Below, one piece after another: positions 1 through 11,733 of a DNA stretch of 64,000 nt. Position numbers and translations under genes: made by a program. The stretch's first letter is position 1; every line of letters begins with the position of its first letter. The notes beneath the pieces are model-generated. The model was given only the letters and a program-made list of their open reading frames with translations, made no database searches and was not told the DNA's origin. This stretch comes from Corynespora cassiicola (taxonomy: Eukaryota; Ascomycota; Dothideomycetes; Pleosporales; Corynesporascaceae): NCBI GenBank assembly GCA_022059125.1, contig JAEUWY010000006.1, positions 2,852,001 to 2,916,000 on the forward strand, read 5' to 3'.

Positions 1-68
1 TTCTCAAAAAGACCCGAAAAAGGATATCCTCTGCGACGCTGTCTTTGCTCTTTCTGGCGTAGTAGATC

Positions 69-1635
69 CTATTGCCTGATGCGCTCAATGGCCGGCGGAG
101 TGAGGACTTTGTGGATGCCAGGTGGCAAGAACGGCATTGACTCTATCTTGTGCTGGAATTTGGTTCTATGTTTAGAAGATGCAATTTCCTTCACGTACTT
201 ACTGTACTGACTCTTGACCATCTGCTCGATCCTCCCAACAACACGAAGTAGGTCACCTGTCGAGGTCATGAGGTAGTCCTTCAAGATTTTGTGCATTCCT
301 TCAACGGGCGAGCTCGTAATTGTGTTGTAGTGTCGGTGATGAGATGTCCAAGCTGCTGCCCACTCAGTGCGTGTGAGGTATTGATTTTCTTGCAGGTACC
401 TGCAAAGCTCCTGCTCGTAGCTGTAGTCTTTCAGTAGATCGTTCCACTTGAACTGAAACTCCAAGGGTCTTTTGGCATAGACAAGCTACTCTGATTAGCT
501 AAAGCATGTTTAATTCTAAGGCATAGCTCCTCTTGGAGCGATCCCCTTGGCTAGAACCAGCATACCTGAGTCTAGCGTTTCATGAACAAAGCTCTTTGAT
601 CAGCGATCTTCTGCTTTTCCTCTTTCGTCACACCATCAGCATCTCGCCAAGTCTGTTGTGCTTTCGCCTGAACGTTCTTGTTGATGTGCCACACGCACAA
701 AAGTTGAGGAACCCCAGGAAGTAGCGCGCCAGCTGATGCTTTCAATGCTTCTTCTTGATCACTGATGAACGCACATGGGCGTTGCACACCTGTCTTGAGG
801 AGGAAGCTGGCGATCGCCCAATGGTAATCTGCATATGTCTCATTGCTGGGGAAGCAGAATCCAGCAGAGAAGAACGTCTGCAGGTTAGTGCAGCCCAGTA
901 TGTGGAGCAGCGGAAGTCTGTATCTGTTGGTCCGATAAGTGCAGTCCATTAGAAGGACGTCAGGATTTGCCAGTAGCAGCTCGACCTGCTTCCGGTGGGC
1001 GAAGAAGAGATTTTGGATGCGATTGTTGCTATCCTTCTTCAGAGCAAAAACCCAGTCTGCTGTGGATAGATCGTTGAGCAATGCTTCCATCGGACTCCGC
1101 CCGCCTAAGTGTCTCTCCTTGATTGCCTTCCTCTCGCTCCGGATGTCGGTGGCGGAAATCAGTGTGCCTTGTTCTTCGCTTTGAATCGCGGCGAGAATCT
1201 GCATCGGTCGCGCCCCCGCCTGGGTCATCAGCTCTATCACCTCCTTCTGTGCTGTTGTGCGCCTGCGATACATATTTTGCGCGCTGGGATTGATTGATGG
1301 AGGGTGGTTGTGATGCTTGTCTAGGACGTCCAGCTTCCATTGCTCGCTATGCTTCGTCTTGAAGATGACCAGCTTGAAGGGGCATCCTCTTGAGCGTGTG
1401 CTTGTGTTCAGTTTTTTGGCACTCGACTGGTAGTTTCGAAATCGATCACAATGATAGTAATATCGCGTTTTAACATCCGAATTGTGAGGCTTGCCCGCTT
1501 AAGAACAAAGCCGTAGCCGTGTTGCATGCCGTGTGTCTTGAGAGCATCGTATACTTCTTCATAGGAGTCACAGATAGATTCAGGAGGGGCTGGAATGGCA
1601 TCCATGGCCATGTACACAAGACCAGAGATAACCAA
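69..1635 (-). pseudogene. MULE transposase, broken by frameshift and nonsense mutations
   Basis: Reads leftward. The N-terminal part (from about 1605) has a FAR1-like zinc-binding region with YGFVLKR, then YYYHCDRFRNYQ and RGCPFKL. These two parts lie in different frames because one base is missing near 1490. The central MULE transposase domain follows (about 572-1273), with LLMDCTYRTNRYRLPLLHI, FISDQEEAL and CVWHINKNV. After MKR the codon is TAG where related proteins have Trp, which fits a G-to-A change. A likely intron (GTATGC to TAG, about 500-555) joins this to the C-terminal part WNDLLKDYSYEQEL (69-464). Non-functional. The family assignment is secure from the motifs; the intron is inferred from frame continuity. 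Confidence 0.8.
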
Positions 1636-1748
1636 CTATGATACTGAGGAGGATGCGAAGAAGCCCAGACCGCGTAGATGTCGCGCTGTGATCACGTTGA
1701 TAGATTACGCACTAAACCTGATTAAGTGGTTCATTTCCACCATCACTA

Positions 1749-1806
1749 GCGCGGGGGACAAATCTCAGAGGGGGGACAAATCTCAAAAACGGGGGGACAA
1801 ATCACG
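1749..1806. repeat. MULE terminal repeat with three subrepeats
   Basis: Three close copies of a GGGGGACAAATCTCA-type unit lie head to tail at the right end of the MULE. This is immediately followed by TPR-coding sequence on the minus strand, which marks the insertion boundary. Confidence 0.6.
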
Positions 1807-3010
1807 CCAGCCTACATGCACACTGTTCAAAACCTGTATTGATACCAGCCGCGAAGGATAGTCAGTTCTGTAAACGCGCGCTTTCACTACAACCTCATAT
1901 TCCATAAGTTCTATTGTTCTCTCAACTTGTCCGTCTGCTTGATATTTCATTGCGAGCGCATGCTGTGACGCCAGCCAAGAGGGGTGCTCTTTCGCCAGCA
2001 CTTCCTCCCTGATTGCGACTACCCTTCCCAGCAGGCCCACCGCCTCCTTGGCCTATCCGTCTGCTCGGTAAGCTCCTGAAGGTACGTGTTCTGACAGAAG
2101 TCGCTCAGAGGTCTCCTCGGCCAGCGTCCTCCTCCATTCGCAGCACTGCTCTACTCACCGCTTCTCGGACCCTGCCATCAACCCGCAGACTTAGCTCCGA
2201 TTTCGTTGTCCCGTCACAACTCTGCATGCTTTATAGGAGCCGCAGTGCATGCGGCAAGTACGCCCTCCACAGTTCGCGATTCTCGTATTCATTTGATGGG
2301 AAAGCGTTGGTGACATGATGCACAGCTGCTTCTCTCTTATCTGCAGCGTTGTCGTGCTCGTTAAGCCAGATCCCAGTCGCTGGATGAACTAGCCGGTGCA
2401 TGTCGAACCACTCCTGTATTCCGCCTTCATCCACCCCCCTTCTCCCCTTCCCCCCTCCTTCCTCCTTCTCCTCCTCTTCCCTCCTCTCCTTCTCCTGCCT
2501 CTTGCCAGCCGTCATTCTCTCACCGGACTAAGAACGAACACGCGCACAGCGTGCCGATCGCCTCTTCCATCCGATGTTCTAGCTCGCGAGATCGCCTTCC
2601 ACTCGATGCGCGACATTGACGCCAGCAGTTCTGATGCGATCGCGCCACGCGTCTCCAGCTGCTTAAACGACACCGCCTACCCCGTGGCCACTGCGTTGGT
2701 TGAGCCTTGATACTGCGTGCCATCGCGGAGCTCTCGGCTCATCAGCCCGACCATGTCTTGCTCGGCAACGGGCGATGGGCGTTTTGTTCATGTTCAGGTA
2801 CGCGGCTGCCTGCGCAATTACCAGGAGCAGATACGCCAGCTCGTTCAACAGCTCGCTCGCCGCGGCACTGTCGCGCAAGAGCTCTTTCCGAACCAGTGAC
2901 TTCTTGAAAGAGTCGGCTGCCTCTGGTCGGCTCATCGCCCCGAGTTCCAATATGTCGCTGCGCGCCAACGATACTGTGGTACGGGTCTGACCGTCGCCTA
3001 TCTCTTCGCC
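1807..3010 (-). pseudogene. NB-ARC/TPR (NLR-like) receptor relic
   Basis: Minus-strand remains of a fungal NOD-like receptor spread over several frames. In order: end of the NB-ARC region (SLARSDILELGAMSRPEA, then LAYLLLVIAQAAAYLNMNKT, about 2770-3010); a winged-helix-like part (VSFKQLETRGAIASELLASM, about 2590-2690); FDMHRLVHPATGIWLNEH (about 2340-2410); and a TPR unit with EVLAKEHPSWLASQHALA (about 1900-2010). The P-loop region is missing. A Glu/Arg/Gly-rich low-complexity stretch (2420-2515) looks like a repeat expansion. Such proteins act in fungal non-self recognition; this copy is dead, truncated on the 3' side by the MULE and on the 5' side by decay. Confidence 0.7.
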
Positions 3011-3716
3011 CGCCCGTCCAGGCGGCCGCCGATCTCTTTCCCGCCGTCTGCCTGTTTGTTCCAAGCTCAGTCCTGGTGGCCGTGCTCACCTCGCGCCTTG
3101 GGCGATTTCGATGGCTTTAAAGCTCCGAACAATCACCAATGACCAATGACCTCACACCGGGCAGAAGCGCCCTTGGATTGGCTCAACCGAGTGGCTCCAA
3201 TCCCGACGCAATCGACAGTGCACGCGTTTACCTGCCCAAATCGGCAATTTCACCATTTGCCTGACCTAATGCTCTGAGGAACAAAAAGACGAGAGGCTCC
3301 TCTGTCGCCGACCTTTCCCCACTGCAAAGCCCAAATCACGTGATTTCCCTCTCGGAAATCGATTCCCTGACTCTGCAACTTTGTGCCTCTCGCTTCGCGT
3401 CCCTTTCCATTCGCCCAGTTAGTCTTGAGCGGGTTCTGTGAGCAGATATGGCACTAGTCTTGGGGGTTCATTGATAAATGTATTGTGATGTGTGTGCATG
3501 TCTGTGCATGTGTGTGTATATGTGTGCATGTGTGTGTATTACGTGAAAGTTTGATCTGAGCTCTGAAGTAGTCCAACGTTTTAGTCATGTTTACATAGCA
3601 GTCGTGTGGTGTAATCCTAGGCTTGCACGTATATATTAGGCATTCCACCTGTCTACAGAACAAATAACTCAATAGCTTGCTTCAATAGACATAGACAATC
3701 TACATGTATTTGGGTA
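3011..3716. other. Intergenic; TG-rich simple repeat
   Basis: No supported gene. A TGTGTG/TGCATG-type simple repeat runs from about 3480 to 3545, and two adjacent CCAAT-containing stretches lie near 3130-3150. Confidence 0.5.
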
Positions 3717-4348
3717 TCACGAATGATTTTTAGAAGTTGTGTCTATACATGAAGGGGGTGAGCGTAGTAATACTTGGAAAGGAGGTAATACTGTTGCTTT
3801 CGGTTCGTGCTTCGAGACGGAGATATTTGGGACTTTCGCCAGCCAACTTCGGTTACGAGCGCAGACAGCCAATTTCTGAATACTTTCAGCACCAGCACTA
3901 GAAGTATCCAACCTGATCTGTTCGAATAGTTTCAACGCGTTCTTTTCCGGTTGTAGCCTTAAGAAGTCGTATATTTGGCGCAAGTTCAATAGCTCGCGCG
4001 TAATCTCCTCGTTTCTTCGCTTGAGTACGTCCGAAGGCTTTTCGTTCGAACAATGCTCATAGTAACACTCTGTCCGCCTCCGAGTACAAAAGGCGCATGT
4101 CGGACGGGACCCGTCACACTATGCACGGTTCTTAGCATGGGCTCGATGCTATTCCATTAATGAGCCTGACGAACTTTTGATTTCCGTTTCTTGCAGGCTT
4201 GGCAAGCCCCAGGCCTGACAGTTCTTCTCGTACTTGTAAACACACGTTGCTCGTTACGAGATCGAGACAGTAGGCCCTGTTCTCTTGGCAGATACTGCAT
4301 GGGGGGAGAGTTGCTGTTTCTAAGTAAAGGCAAAGGTACGACGTGCAT
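3717..4348 (-). CDS. Truncated Zn2Cys6 transcription factor, 2 exons, ~191 aa
   Basis: Exon 1 (4348-4175) ends in CQACKKRKSK; a 56-bp intron (4174-4119, GTTCGT...CATAG, phase 0) restores the next cysteine. Exon 2 (4118-3717) continues CDGSRPTCAFCTRRRTEC, giving a full Zn2Cys6 cluster (C-x2-C-x6-C ... C-x2-C-x6-C). Downstream is the coiled LNLRQIYDFLRLQPEKNAL segment, often seen after the zinc cluster in fungal regulators. The protein ends about 60 residues later, with no middle-homology domain, whereas family members are usually 400-900 aa. It is therefore a truncated regulator or relic. DNA binding is plausible; activation function is not visible. Confidence 0.65.
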
Positions 4349-4497
4349 GAAAATTTCTTAACTAGTGGGAAATAGGATGACCCTTTAAAATAGCGCTCTG
4401 AATTACTTTTTAATCGAGAACGCCCTTTCCATTGGATCTACCCGGATAAGTCGGCAATTACCAAACAAGGGCTGAGCGCCAAAGCGCTGCGAACGTA

Positions 4498-4556
4498 ACG
4501 TGCGTGATAAGCGAACTAGACACATTTACCAAGACCTGCAACCAGTACCACTCGTA
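4498..4556 (+). repeat. Solo pogo-type terminal repeat relic
   Basis: Starts TA|ACGTGCGTGATAAGCGAAC and continues with a degenerate version of the ...ACCTGCAACCA... interior. This matches the end of the element at 48124 and the relic at 21652. No transposase is attached. Confidence 0.55.
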
Positions 4557-4719
4557 CGTCCTATTGCAATTGACACTAGGTACGATAAGGCCCTACTCTA
4601 CAGTTCCCTAGCTTAATCCGGTCGCATCTGTCTTCTTTGCAAGTACGCGTGTTATGCCCTGTCCTGCCACAGCGGCTGCAGCGTATCTTTGCCTGCTAGC
4701 GCTTTCCTAATCACACCTT

Positions 4720-4842
4720 GCTACCATCCCAAGTTCTTCAGACAAACCCTAGCCCATAAAGGATATACAAGTACAGAGCGGTAGTTATCTATAGCAATCA
4801 ACTCAGTCCTCAGTCTTCTTCCCCACACCCATACTTTAGAAC
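4720..4842 (+). repeat. Dispersed promoter-like repeat, copy 1
   Basis: About 120 bp shared with 16991-17159 (inverted) and 26097-26264. The core is CTACCATCCCA, GGATATA, then ACAGAGCGGTAGTTATCTAT, followed by a CAATCAACTCAGTC pyrimidine-rich tract. The layout (TATA-like motif, then CA/CT-rich leader) resembles a fungal core promoter plus 5' leader. No coding sequence follows. Confidence 0.6.
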
Positions 4843-5390
4843 ATGGGATCTGCATCTTGAGTTGAACCGAGCATGATCGCCTGCAAGTCGCTGACGGAGT
4901 TGGAGAGCGGTGGCGAGTAATTGAGACGATGACCTAGAAAAGTGGCTATGTGTCCACAGCTAAACGTACAGAAAAGATCAATGCAGTCTATCCGATGTAA
5001 GGAGTCGCTCGTGTTTCATCGCACGCATTCAAGAGTCACAGTGCGGCTGCAGAAATGTAGTGAGAATCGTAGGAGACACTCTTCTTCGGGTTTGATGGTT
5101 GTGCTGTGAATACTCAGAGTGTATGGATTAAATGAGAGGTCCACGGTGAACCTATCCTCGGCATGGTGTTACTGACAGGGTAGCGCCGAGGTAGCACCTC
5201 GGCATACGAGACAGTCTCGCTTGTGGCTTTCTTGATTCAGAACGAGACCTGCTTGTTTGCACTGAGCGACTTAGCGGCTGCGCGAGACCGCCCGCGGCTT
5301 GTAGGCAGATCACAGAGCCTACTGTAACCTTGCTAATTTCTGTCGCTCTGCCTTGTTATGTCACTTGTTTTTCTTGTTGGAATTTTTGTC

Positions 5391-6066
5391 GTCCTAAGCG
5401 AAAACCTATATTAGCGTAGTTCCCGCTTACCCTCACAACACTTTCGATTTCGACGGAGAAGACCTATGCGACAACTCCCTGAGAGATTTTGTGTCTATTG
5501 AAGACCTTCTGTATATTCAAATGGACCTACAGGACCCGGGCGTAGCCCAGTACGGGGTTATTTGAGGAAACACTTTACCATGGGTTGTCTTTATGATGGC
5601 GTATCGGTGGGCTTGATCCTGACCACAATGGTACTGAACAAGAAATGTTACTGGACTAGTGAGGGTATGTTATCTTTCACCCATTGTGATACAAAAGCTT
5701 GCTCCATGAAGCGGATGTACTGGGAGAATCACATGCTTGGCAACCACAGCACGCTTCCTCTAATTAGATCGGCCAAATGACGACAACGAGTCATACCGGG
5801 TGACTATGGTCACCCTAAGCGGCATTCGTCACCCCGAGTAATCTTCACGACTCTGAGTGGCTTTCGCTGCCCTGAATGGCTTTTGTCACCCCGAGTGAAT
5901 CTGGGCATCCCGAGTCAGTTTGGCCATGCAGTAAACCACTCGACACAACACCACTTACCTTGCATAGCCCAATCAGCACACGCGACTTAAAATAGAGAAA
6001 TCGACTGACCGACTGTTCGAAATTGGAAGAAAATTCAGACAGATGACTTGCTACAGCATAACCAGT
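5391..6066 (+). repeat. Non-autonomous ~0.68 kb repeat, copy 1
   Basis: Closely related, in inverse orientation, to 31885-32561. It begins GTCCTAAGCGAAAACCTAT and ends near ...TGACTTGCTACAGCATAACC. Its 3' half contains several short units of the form CACCCCGAGTGAATC and a GGTGACTATGGTCACC palindrome. No transposase or clear terminal inverted repeat is visible; it may be a MITE or solo-LTR-like element. Confidence 0.65.
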
Positions 6067-6354
6067 CACAGCATTTATGCCTGAATACAGAGAGTCCCAT
6101 CCAGAGAAGCTGTCACCAAGCTACGATTCTTTAGATTTCGAAGAGGTGGACATTTTAGAGTGGCATGCCGCATAAGAAGACAGACAGCACGAACGGAATG
6201 CAGCGTACCAGGCTCAGGACTGAAGTGACCAGCATCGTGAGCCCGATGTTCAATTTCTGGAGAATCGTCACGACGTAGGTCTAAGGCCATCCAGATAGAA
6301 AGACCTGTCAACTAGTCCGGCTATGAGGGTGTTTGGGAGATAGAACACTGGAAA

Positions 6355-6925
6355 CTAGGTTAAGCCTTCTGCTAACGGCGACAGCGCATCGACTCGTTCA
6401 CGAATTTTGTTTGCAACGGGATCCAACGGGTCTCGAACAACGTGTGGTAAGAGGCTCGAAAGGTTGAACGACAAGCTGCTGCACCGCAAATCATGCTGGT
6501 AGCTGACACAGAACTGTCTTGTGTCGAATGAGCAGTTTTGAGGCACATAATCTTCAATGCCTTGGAGCAAGGCTGCGGCAGAGCTTACAGCGCTTTGCAT
6601 GTGGCCAGCAGCGCCGGAAGCTCTGGTTGCGGCCACGCCGAGGAGACTGTTGTCACCGCTCTCGATGTCCTGAGTATGTCTCGTTCGCGAAGAGGAGAGG
6701 GCAGAGACAGAGGTAGGTCCGAGAGCCTGATTATGAGGTTGAACTGCGGAATGTCATTAGGTTAGCCATGGCAGAGAAATTACTGTCACAACACACCTTG
6801 AGAGTTAGGGCTCCATCTGTGGCATTTTCCTCTCTGCAGAGGATCCGGAGCGTTAAAGTAAACACAGTGGCCAGAGAAGCGGTAGAAATAGCTAGGAAGA
6901 GGCTGCAAGGCTGGGGTTGATACAT
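6355..6925 (-). CDS. Small SUR7/PalI-like membrane protein relic, 173 aa, 2 exons
   Basis: Exon 1 (6925-6793) encodes a hydrophobic N terminus (CSLFLAISTASLATVFTLTL, residues 7-26) and ENATDGALTLK. A 49-bp intron (6792-6744, GTTGTG...CGCAG) gives frame continuity to exon 2 (6743-6355). Exon 2 has GDNSLLGVAATRASGAAGHM, NCSFDTRQFCVSYQHDLRC and a C-terminal VDALSPLAEGLT. The paired cysteines and FCV..H...C pattern recall the extracellular loop of fungal SUR7/PalI-family cortical membrane proteins. The further membrane segments expected in that family are absent, so this is probably a truncated or decayed member. The 5' splice site is weak; a GTGTGT site four bases earlier in transcript order would break the frame. 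Confidence 0.35.
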
Positions 6926-7868
6926 GAGGTTGGATCTTGCGGCGGGCCGAGATCCTATGATTCCAGCCTTTGCTTATCGATAATGACAACAGTGCAAGCG
7001 CATTTCGCCTGAGTACCGTCATGATGGCTCCCGCCAAAAGCTACACCGTAACACTAAGTTGTTGGATGATACGAAAGCGGTAGCAGCTGGCGAGTACATC
7101 CAACGACGAGTAGCAACTAGAGTTCATATCTTACTAGCAGAGCATACACTCGCTGCCCCGCTTACGAAAGATTCTCTCCTCAACTTCCGTAAATCTTTTT
7201 GGGCTTCTCAAAGTAGTGTTCCTATCTCAACATGTATGCCTCCACTCGATACATCGGTTCTGGAAATGAAAACCACGGGGCTTCCATCCGCCCCGCATTT
7301 GCCGACAGACACGTACCTCATCGCACATACACTTATATCTGTGGAGAGCCTTCTGGCATCCATATCTCTTCTGGGGAATTTGAGTGAAAAGGCCAGTCGC
7401 TACCCTTCTATTCCAGCCCTATTCTGCGGCGCAATCCTGCGGCAGGATTCGTACCGAGACAAGCACGACATGAGTATTTCCCGATTGATCATGGAGCATA
7501 TCGACACGCATCATCAAATAATCTCACGCGAAATCAATATCAAGATTGGGTCTACTTATATCAACGACCCTCTCCCAGAGCTCAGAGATGAGCATTGTCG
7601 ATGTCAGCTACAGCAGCTAAGTGTGCTCAATCTCCCGAGGAATCGACCAGATGCACTAGCAGAAACTGCATCCATGCATCTTGCCGAAACTGCAGACCTA
7701 GGAGCTACTGAGGCTAGCGCTAACATTGCACCACAGACCAGTTCTTCGCCTTCCGCAACTGCAACAGTAACGATAACAACTTCGTTAACAGGACCTCGGT
7801 CAGTGACTCCAACGAGTGTTTTGCTGTTAGACACCACAAGTCCACCGGTGTCGGATCTCTGCTCGTGA

Positions 7869-8771
7869 GAAATTACGTAGCATAAGCGTGCATGTAATCA
7901 CAAGGCTTGAACTCTTTCGAATTCGCTGAAGTGGACGTTGTGGCTTCATCGGGTCATTTATTTGTCACGCTTGTTGAAATGATTTTTTGGTACACTAGAG
8001 TTTCCATTTGATGTCGCGGTTCCACCTGCTTTGACCAAACTGTCATTGTCCCTGCAGCAAAGTTTGATCTTCATAACCGCAAACTTTCTTGTCGAAATTC
8101 CCATGGCTGAAGAAGACGATTAGCCTCTGTCGGAGTAGGGTCTCCGTAGGAGATTCCGTCATCATCAGGATATCGCAATCCCCGATCTGTTGGAGAAACT
8201 TTGATCAAGCCTCACAGCTGGTAGCTACGTCCGAGAATCCATTTAGCGAACCACCGTTCTCCGGCATTCCCAATGTGCGCGTGCATCAGCCATAATGGCA
8301 TTGTCAGCGTGCAGCCTTCTTGCGTAAGGACTGTTATCGATAGCTGGGGATGGCCAAAACACGAGCGTTAGGTCGCTGTTTCACGCCACAGCCGTCAACC
8401 CGGCTTATGCGCGTCTCATATTCAGGGTCTCGTTCTCGCTATCGTGGAAGCGGCATCCGCTATGTCATGATCATTGCGATGTTCTTCTGATTCCACATTT
8501 ATTGTTATCGCTTTTTGTGCTGCTGTTGTATCTTTTCTGTCAGCCAGTTTCGCATGCCATGTCAATGGTCATCAATCAGTTCATTCTCATGTTAAATAGA
8601 GACCTTGGCAACGACGGATGTTTAGGCAGATTGAACCTGGATCCGACAGCAAATTTGAAGCTACCTGAGCCTCAAACTTAGGGATTGCAAGGTTGACACC
8701 TAGCCGTGGGGTTTTCATTTAATTAGCTGGTTGGCTGTCATGTATGATGCTGATCAATGACATATTCCCCC
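7869..8771. other. Intergenic, no recognised feature
   Basis: No convincing coding region on either strand. Confidence 0.4.
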
Positions 8772-8923
8772 GGCTAATGACCGCCACACCACTGCTTGGC
8801 GTAATAATTCCCCAACCACTGTTTTCAATACTCTACCACACATGTGATCTCGGCCCGGAAAAAGACCCAAATGCCACGGTTTCGGACCTAAATGCCACCG
8901 CTTTGCTGATAGGCCCTGCAACT
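8772..8923 (+). repeat. MULE left terminal inverted repeat
   Basis: Pairs with 11734-11881 in inverse orientation. Confidence 0.85.
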
Positions 8924-9112
8924 TTCCTAGACGCTCTCAGGCAGTGAATAAACGTGGTAGTTTCACGTAGCAAAAGATAGATCAGCGGCTTGATAGTTTA
9001 TTGATTCTAACACCTATCGATGATCTCACGATAGGGCGGTTCGAGCCTTTTTTCTTGATCGCGTTGATAGGGCTGGAGGCTCTTCGCTTTGGAAATTGCT
9101 TTCCTTTTTGTC

Positions 9113-11596
9113 TCAATTCACACCTCCTTTGCTTCCACGTGGTGGACTTTCTGTGACATCAATTGTGGTATTTGAGACAGAGCTAGAGGCATCGAACGTA
9201 AAAGTGTTTGTCGTAACAGTAGAACCAGTGTACGTGGCCTGTAAGACGGCTAGATCAACGGCAAGGCTGTTGTTACTTTGCTGTTTATCCACACCTGGCC
9301 GTAGCTGCTCGTCTACAATTGGACGGGAAGTTCGCAGTTCAGGGGATCTGGATTGCAAGGTTAAACGCTCTGCTTCCATTGTAGGCCTTTGTGATTGACA
9401 ATGTCCACGGTTTCGGTTCCTGTTTACTGCCTGTCTAGCAGATTCGATTCCCTGGGCTTGGTAACGATCCCCTATTGCCTCGATTTCTGCGAGACTCGCT
9501 TGTATATCCCTAACCCGCCTCCATAGGGCGTCCTGCTCTCTTGAATCTGGTGGTTGGGAAATTGAAGACGGGCCGGAGATATTGTGATGATGATTTGTAA
9601 CGATATATGCCGAGTCAGAGGATACGTTTCAATCAGGTATGATCTGCTCGGAATGGTGCTGAGGAAGGGTGATCTGACTTGGATGACCTGATGTATCCAC
9701 TTGTTGCTGGGGGTGTATTATACCGAATTGATGTTGGTTTCGAGTCTCGTCCTGCTGTTCCTCCTGATTCCTGGATGATACTAGATTGCCTAGTCTCCGG
9801 GCTTCTGTCTCCCGCGTCCTTCGTTTTGTCCTTTTCTTGGCTGGGCGACCTCGCAAAGAAACCTCGGCAGGTGGCCTTGTAAAGCCATCCGGCTCGAGGT
9901 CGTCTAGTAGAACTGGCAATAGAGAGTACTTGTACTGCTCACGATACTCGGATATCTCATAGAATTTGGCAATATATTCCTCGGGTTTGATAGTGAAGAA
10001 CTGACAGACAGCAATCGCATGCCGACAGGGGATTTTGTGATCCTGGAAAGCGATACAAGAGCATTTATGAGCCTTGAGCTGAACTAGGCGAGTTTCCTGG
10101 CCCCCGGATTTGCTCGGTACACTAGAGCCACCAAGTTCTCGCGCTCTTGAGGAGTCACAAGGTACTGGCCACTTTCCTTGAGCTCCTTCTGGAAATATGC
10201 CATAGCATAGTTGGTATACTTCTCGTGTTTTTGGGGCTTATGACGTCTCTCGTAGAATTTTGACATCATGTACGTCCACAGATGATGAAGTGAATGAAGA
10301 ATCGGTAAGCTACGAGCCTCCTGGAGCTGCGACTTAGTCCGGATAGAAGAAACCATCTTCTAATACGCTTACTCACCATCCATGCACTATTCATCGATTC
10401 CGAAATGTTGGAACATGTTTGAGCAAACCGTGGAAAATCAACCAGCGGTGCATACGATGTTGCATAGTGCTCTCGATCGATCTGGTTTAGGTAATGACGT
10501 GCGGGCGCACAAAGCGACTCGACCTGGTCAACACAAGCCTTAAATTCAGCCTTAGATTCAACCAAACATGCAGTCCTAAATATCTTCTCAACTTTTCTTC
10601 CAAACTCTTGTTTGACGTTCTCGGCAAGATGTTGTGTGCAGTGGTAGTGGAAGGCTTTCGGGAAAACCTTCGCAACAGCTGGGACAAGACCTTTTGCTCG
10701 GTCACTAACGATGGCAAGGTGTTCGAAGTCTTCACGCTCTTTCTCGGTAGTATCGAGGTTTTCCAGAAAGTATTTTCTGAAACCACCGAGAAAATCAAGC
10801 CACGATTCCATGGACTCGCTTTTGGAAAAACCCCCACATTAATGGTAGAATCTCCTCGTTGGAGTCAAGTGTGGTTAGTATAAGGAGAACCAGGCCGTTA
10901 TCCGATCTCATATGGGTGCCATCAAGACAGATGAACCGTCGAGCGTGCCAAAATGTATGAATACAAGCTCTTGGTGCCACGTAGCACCACTCGAAAGTCC
11001 CATCGTCGTCATTCGAGATGGCAGCGTTCGCCCTTGAAGTAGCGTAGTTTCCTTCGTCGTCCATATCTGTGTCCGTGTCAAGCTCACTATCTGTAATTGT
11101 CTCTAAGAATGGATAGATGAGCTGGAAAGACTTCGTCGCGGCCATGAAAGCACTTCTTTGGATCTCCTTCTTCGCGCGCCACGCTTGTTTGTATGATATC
11201 TTGTTTGAGTACCGAAGCCTCTCAGCCGTCTGAATCTGACGCGGCCTCGTTTGAAAGTCGCTTTTGACTATATCTCCGTGTCGGTGGGCAATGAGCTTTG
11301 CCGAGTTCGATGCTTTCCAATTTTGATGCGAGCTGAGATCGCAGGTATGAGCCAATGAATTTCCGAAGCTCAAATTGATCAGAGCGAGTCATGTATGCGA
11401 TCCGAAGGAAGAACTTGCATCCGGTTTCCTTGCTCAAACGACATATGGCGTGGAATCTTGTCCGATCGCTAGCGGATACCTTGAATGAAAGCCCCTTGGT
11501 CACCGTGGCGTGAAGAACCGACTCCCTTGCTTCGTCAATCGATGCAAATGTTTGTCCGACAAACAAAGTGTCTGGCAAATTCGAAGAGGCTGCCAT
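9113..11596 (-). pseudogene. MULE transposase with SWIM zinc finger and AT-hook, disrupted
   Basis: Read from 11596 leftward. The N-terminal DNA-binding part has LPDTLFVGQTFASIDEAR. After a frameshift near 11345 comes HQNWKASNSAKLIAHRHGD. The MULE domain follows with FICLDGTHMRSDNGLVLLIL; a one-base shift in a G5T5 run near 10825 interrupts it. It then continues HLAIVSDRAKGLVPAVAKVF and FHYHCTQHLAENVK. A 56-bp intron (10376-10321, GTGAGT...CCAG) joins to EARSLPILHSLHHLWTY. After another frameshift near 10095 a SWIM motif is visible (CSC...IPCRH, about 10010-10065), then an AT-hook-like LRGRPAKKRTKRR. A TGA near 9628 interrupts the tail, which is otherwise open to 9113. Dead, but recently enough to be fully reconstructible by eye. 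Confidence 0.85.
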
Positions 11597-11733
11597 TGTG
11601 ATCGACTGCCGTTATGTTTGGTGTTTGGTAGTAGAACCTTCATTGCTTCGCGCCAGAACGCGTTGACCCTTTGATCGCGTTGGACGCGTTACGAGCCATT
11701 GCCGTTTCAGTAGGTGTGAAACATTAGTAGGCT

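Larger units (their letters stand above)
1..1806 (-). mobile_element. Mutator-like element (MULE), left end outside window
   Basis: A degraded MULE. It is bounded on the right by a terminal repeat containing three direct subrepeats of the type GATTTGTCCCCC (about 1749-1806) and carries a FAR1-type MULE transposase on the minus strand. The right end abuts the TPR coding relic at about 1807 in mid-gene, so the element inserted into an NB-ARC/TPR gene. The left end lies beyond the window, so the opposite terminal repeat and any 8-9 bp target duplication cannot be checked. Confidence 0.75.
4349..5390. other. Intergenic region with repeat fragments
   Basis: No gene recognised. It holds the pogo terminal-repeat relic (from 4498) and one copy of a dispersed promoter-like repeat (4720-4842), described separately. 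Confidence 0.5.

Noticed and set aside
3480..3545. TG-rich tract as a possible telomere-like or Z-DNA signal
   Set aside because: Irregular TG/TGCATG simple repeat without TTAGGG units; ordinary microsatellite.
7059..7868. 269-codon open frame on the plus strand
   Set aside because: It begins with TTG rather than ATG, the first in-frame ATG is far inside, and no domain, splice site or composition supports coding; kept only as unexplained open sequence.
8744..8947. Short plus-strand frame at the MULE left end
   Set aside because: Lies almost entirely within the terminal inverted repeat.
9031..9060. GGTTCGAGCC resembling a tRNA T-arm
   Set aside because: No acceptor, anticodon or D-arm can be folded around it; it is inside the MULE.
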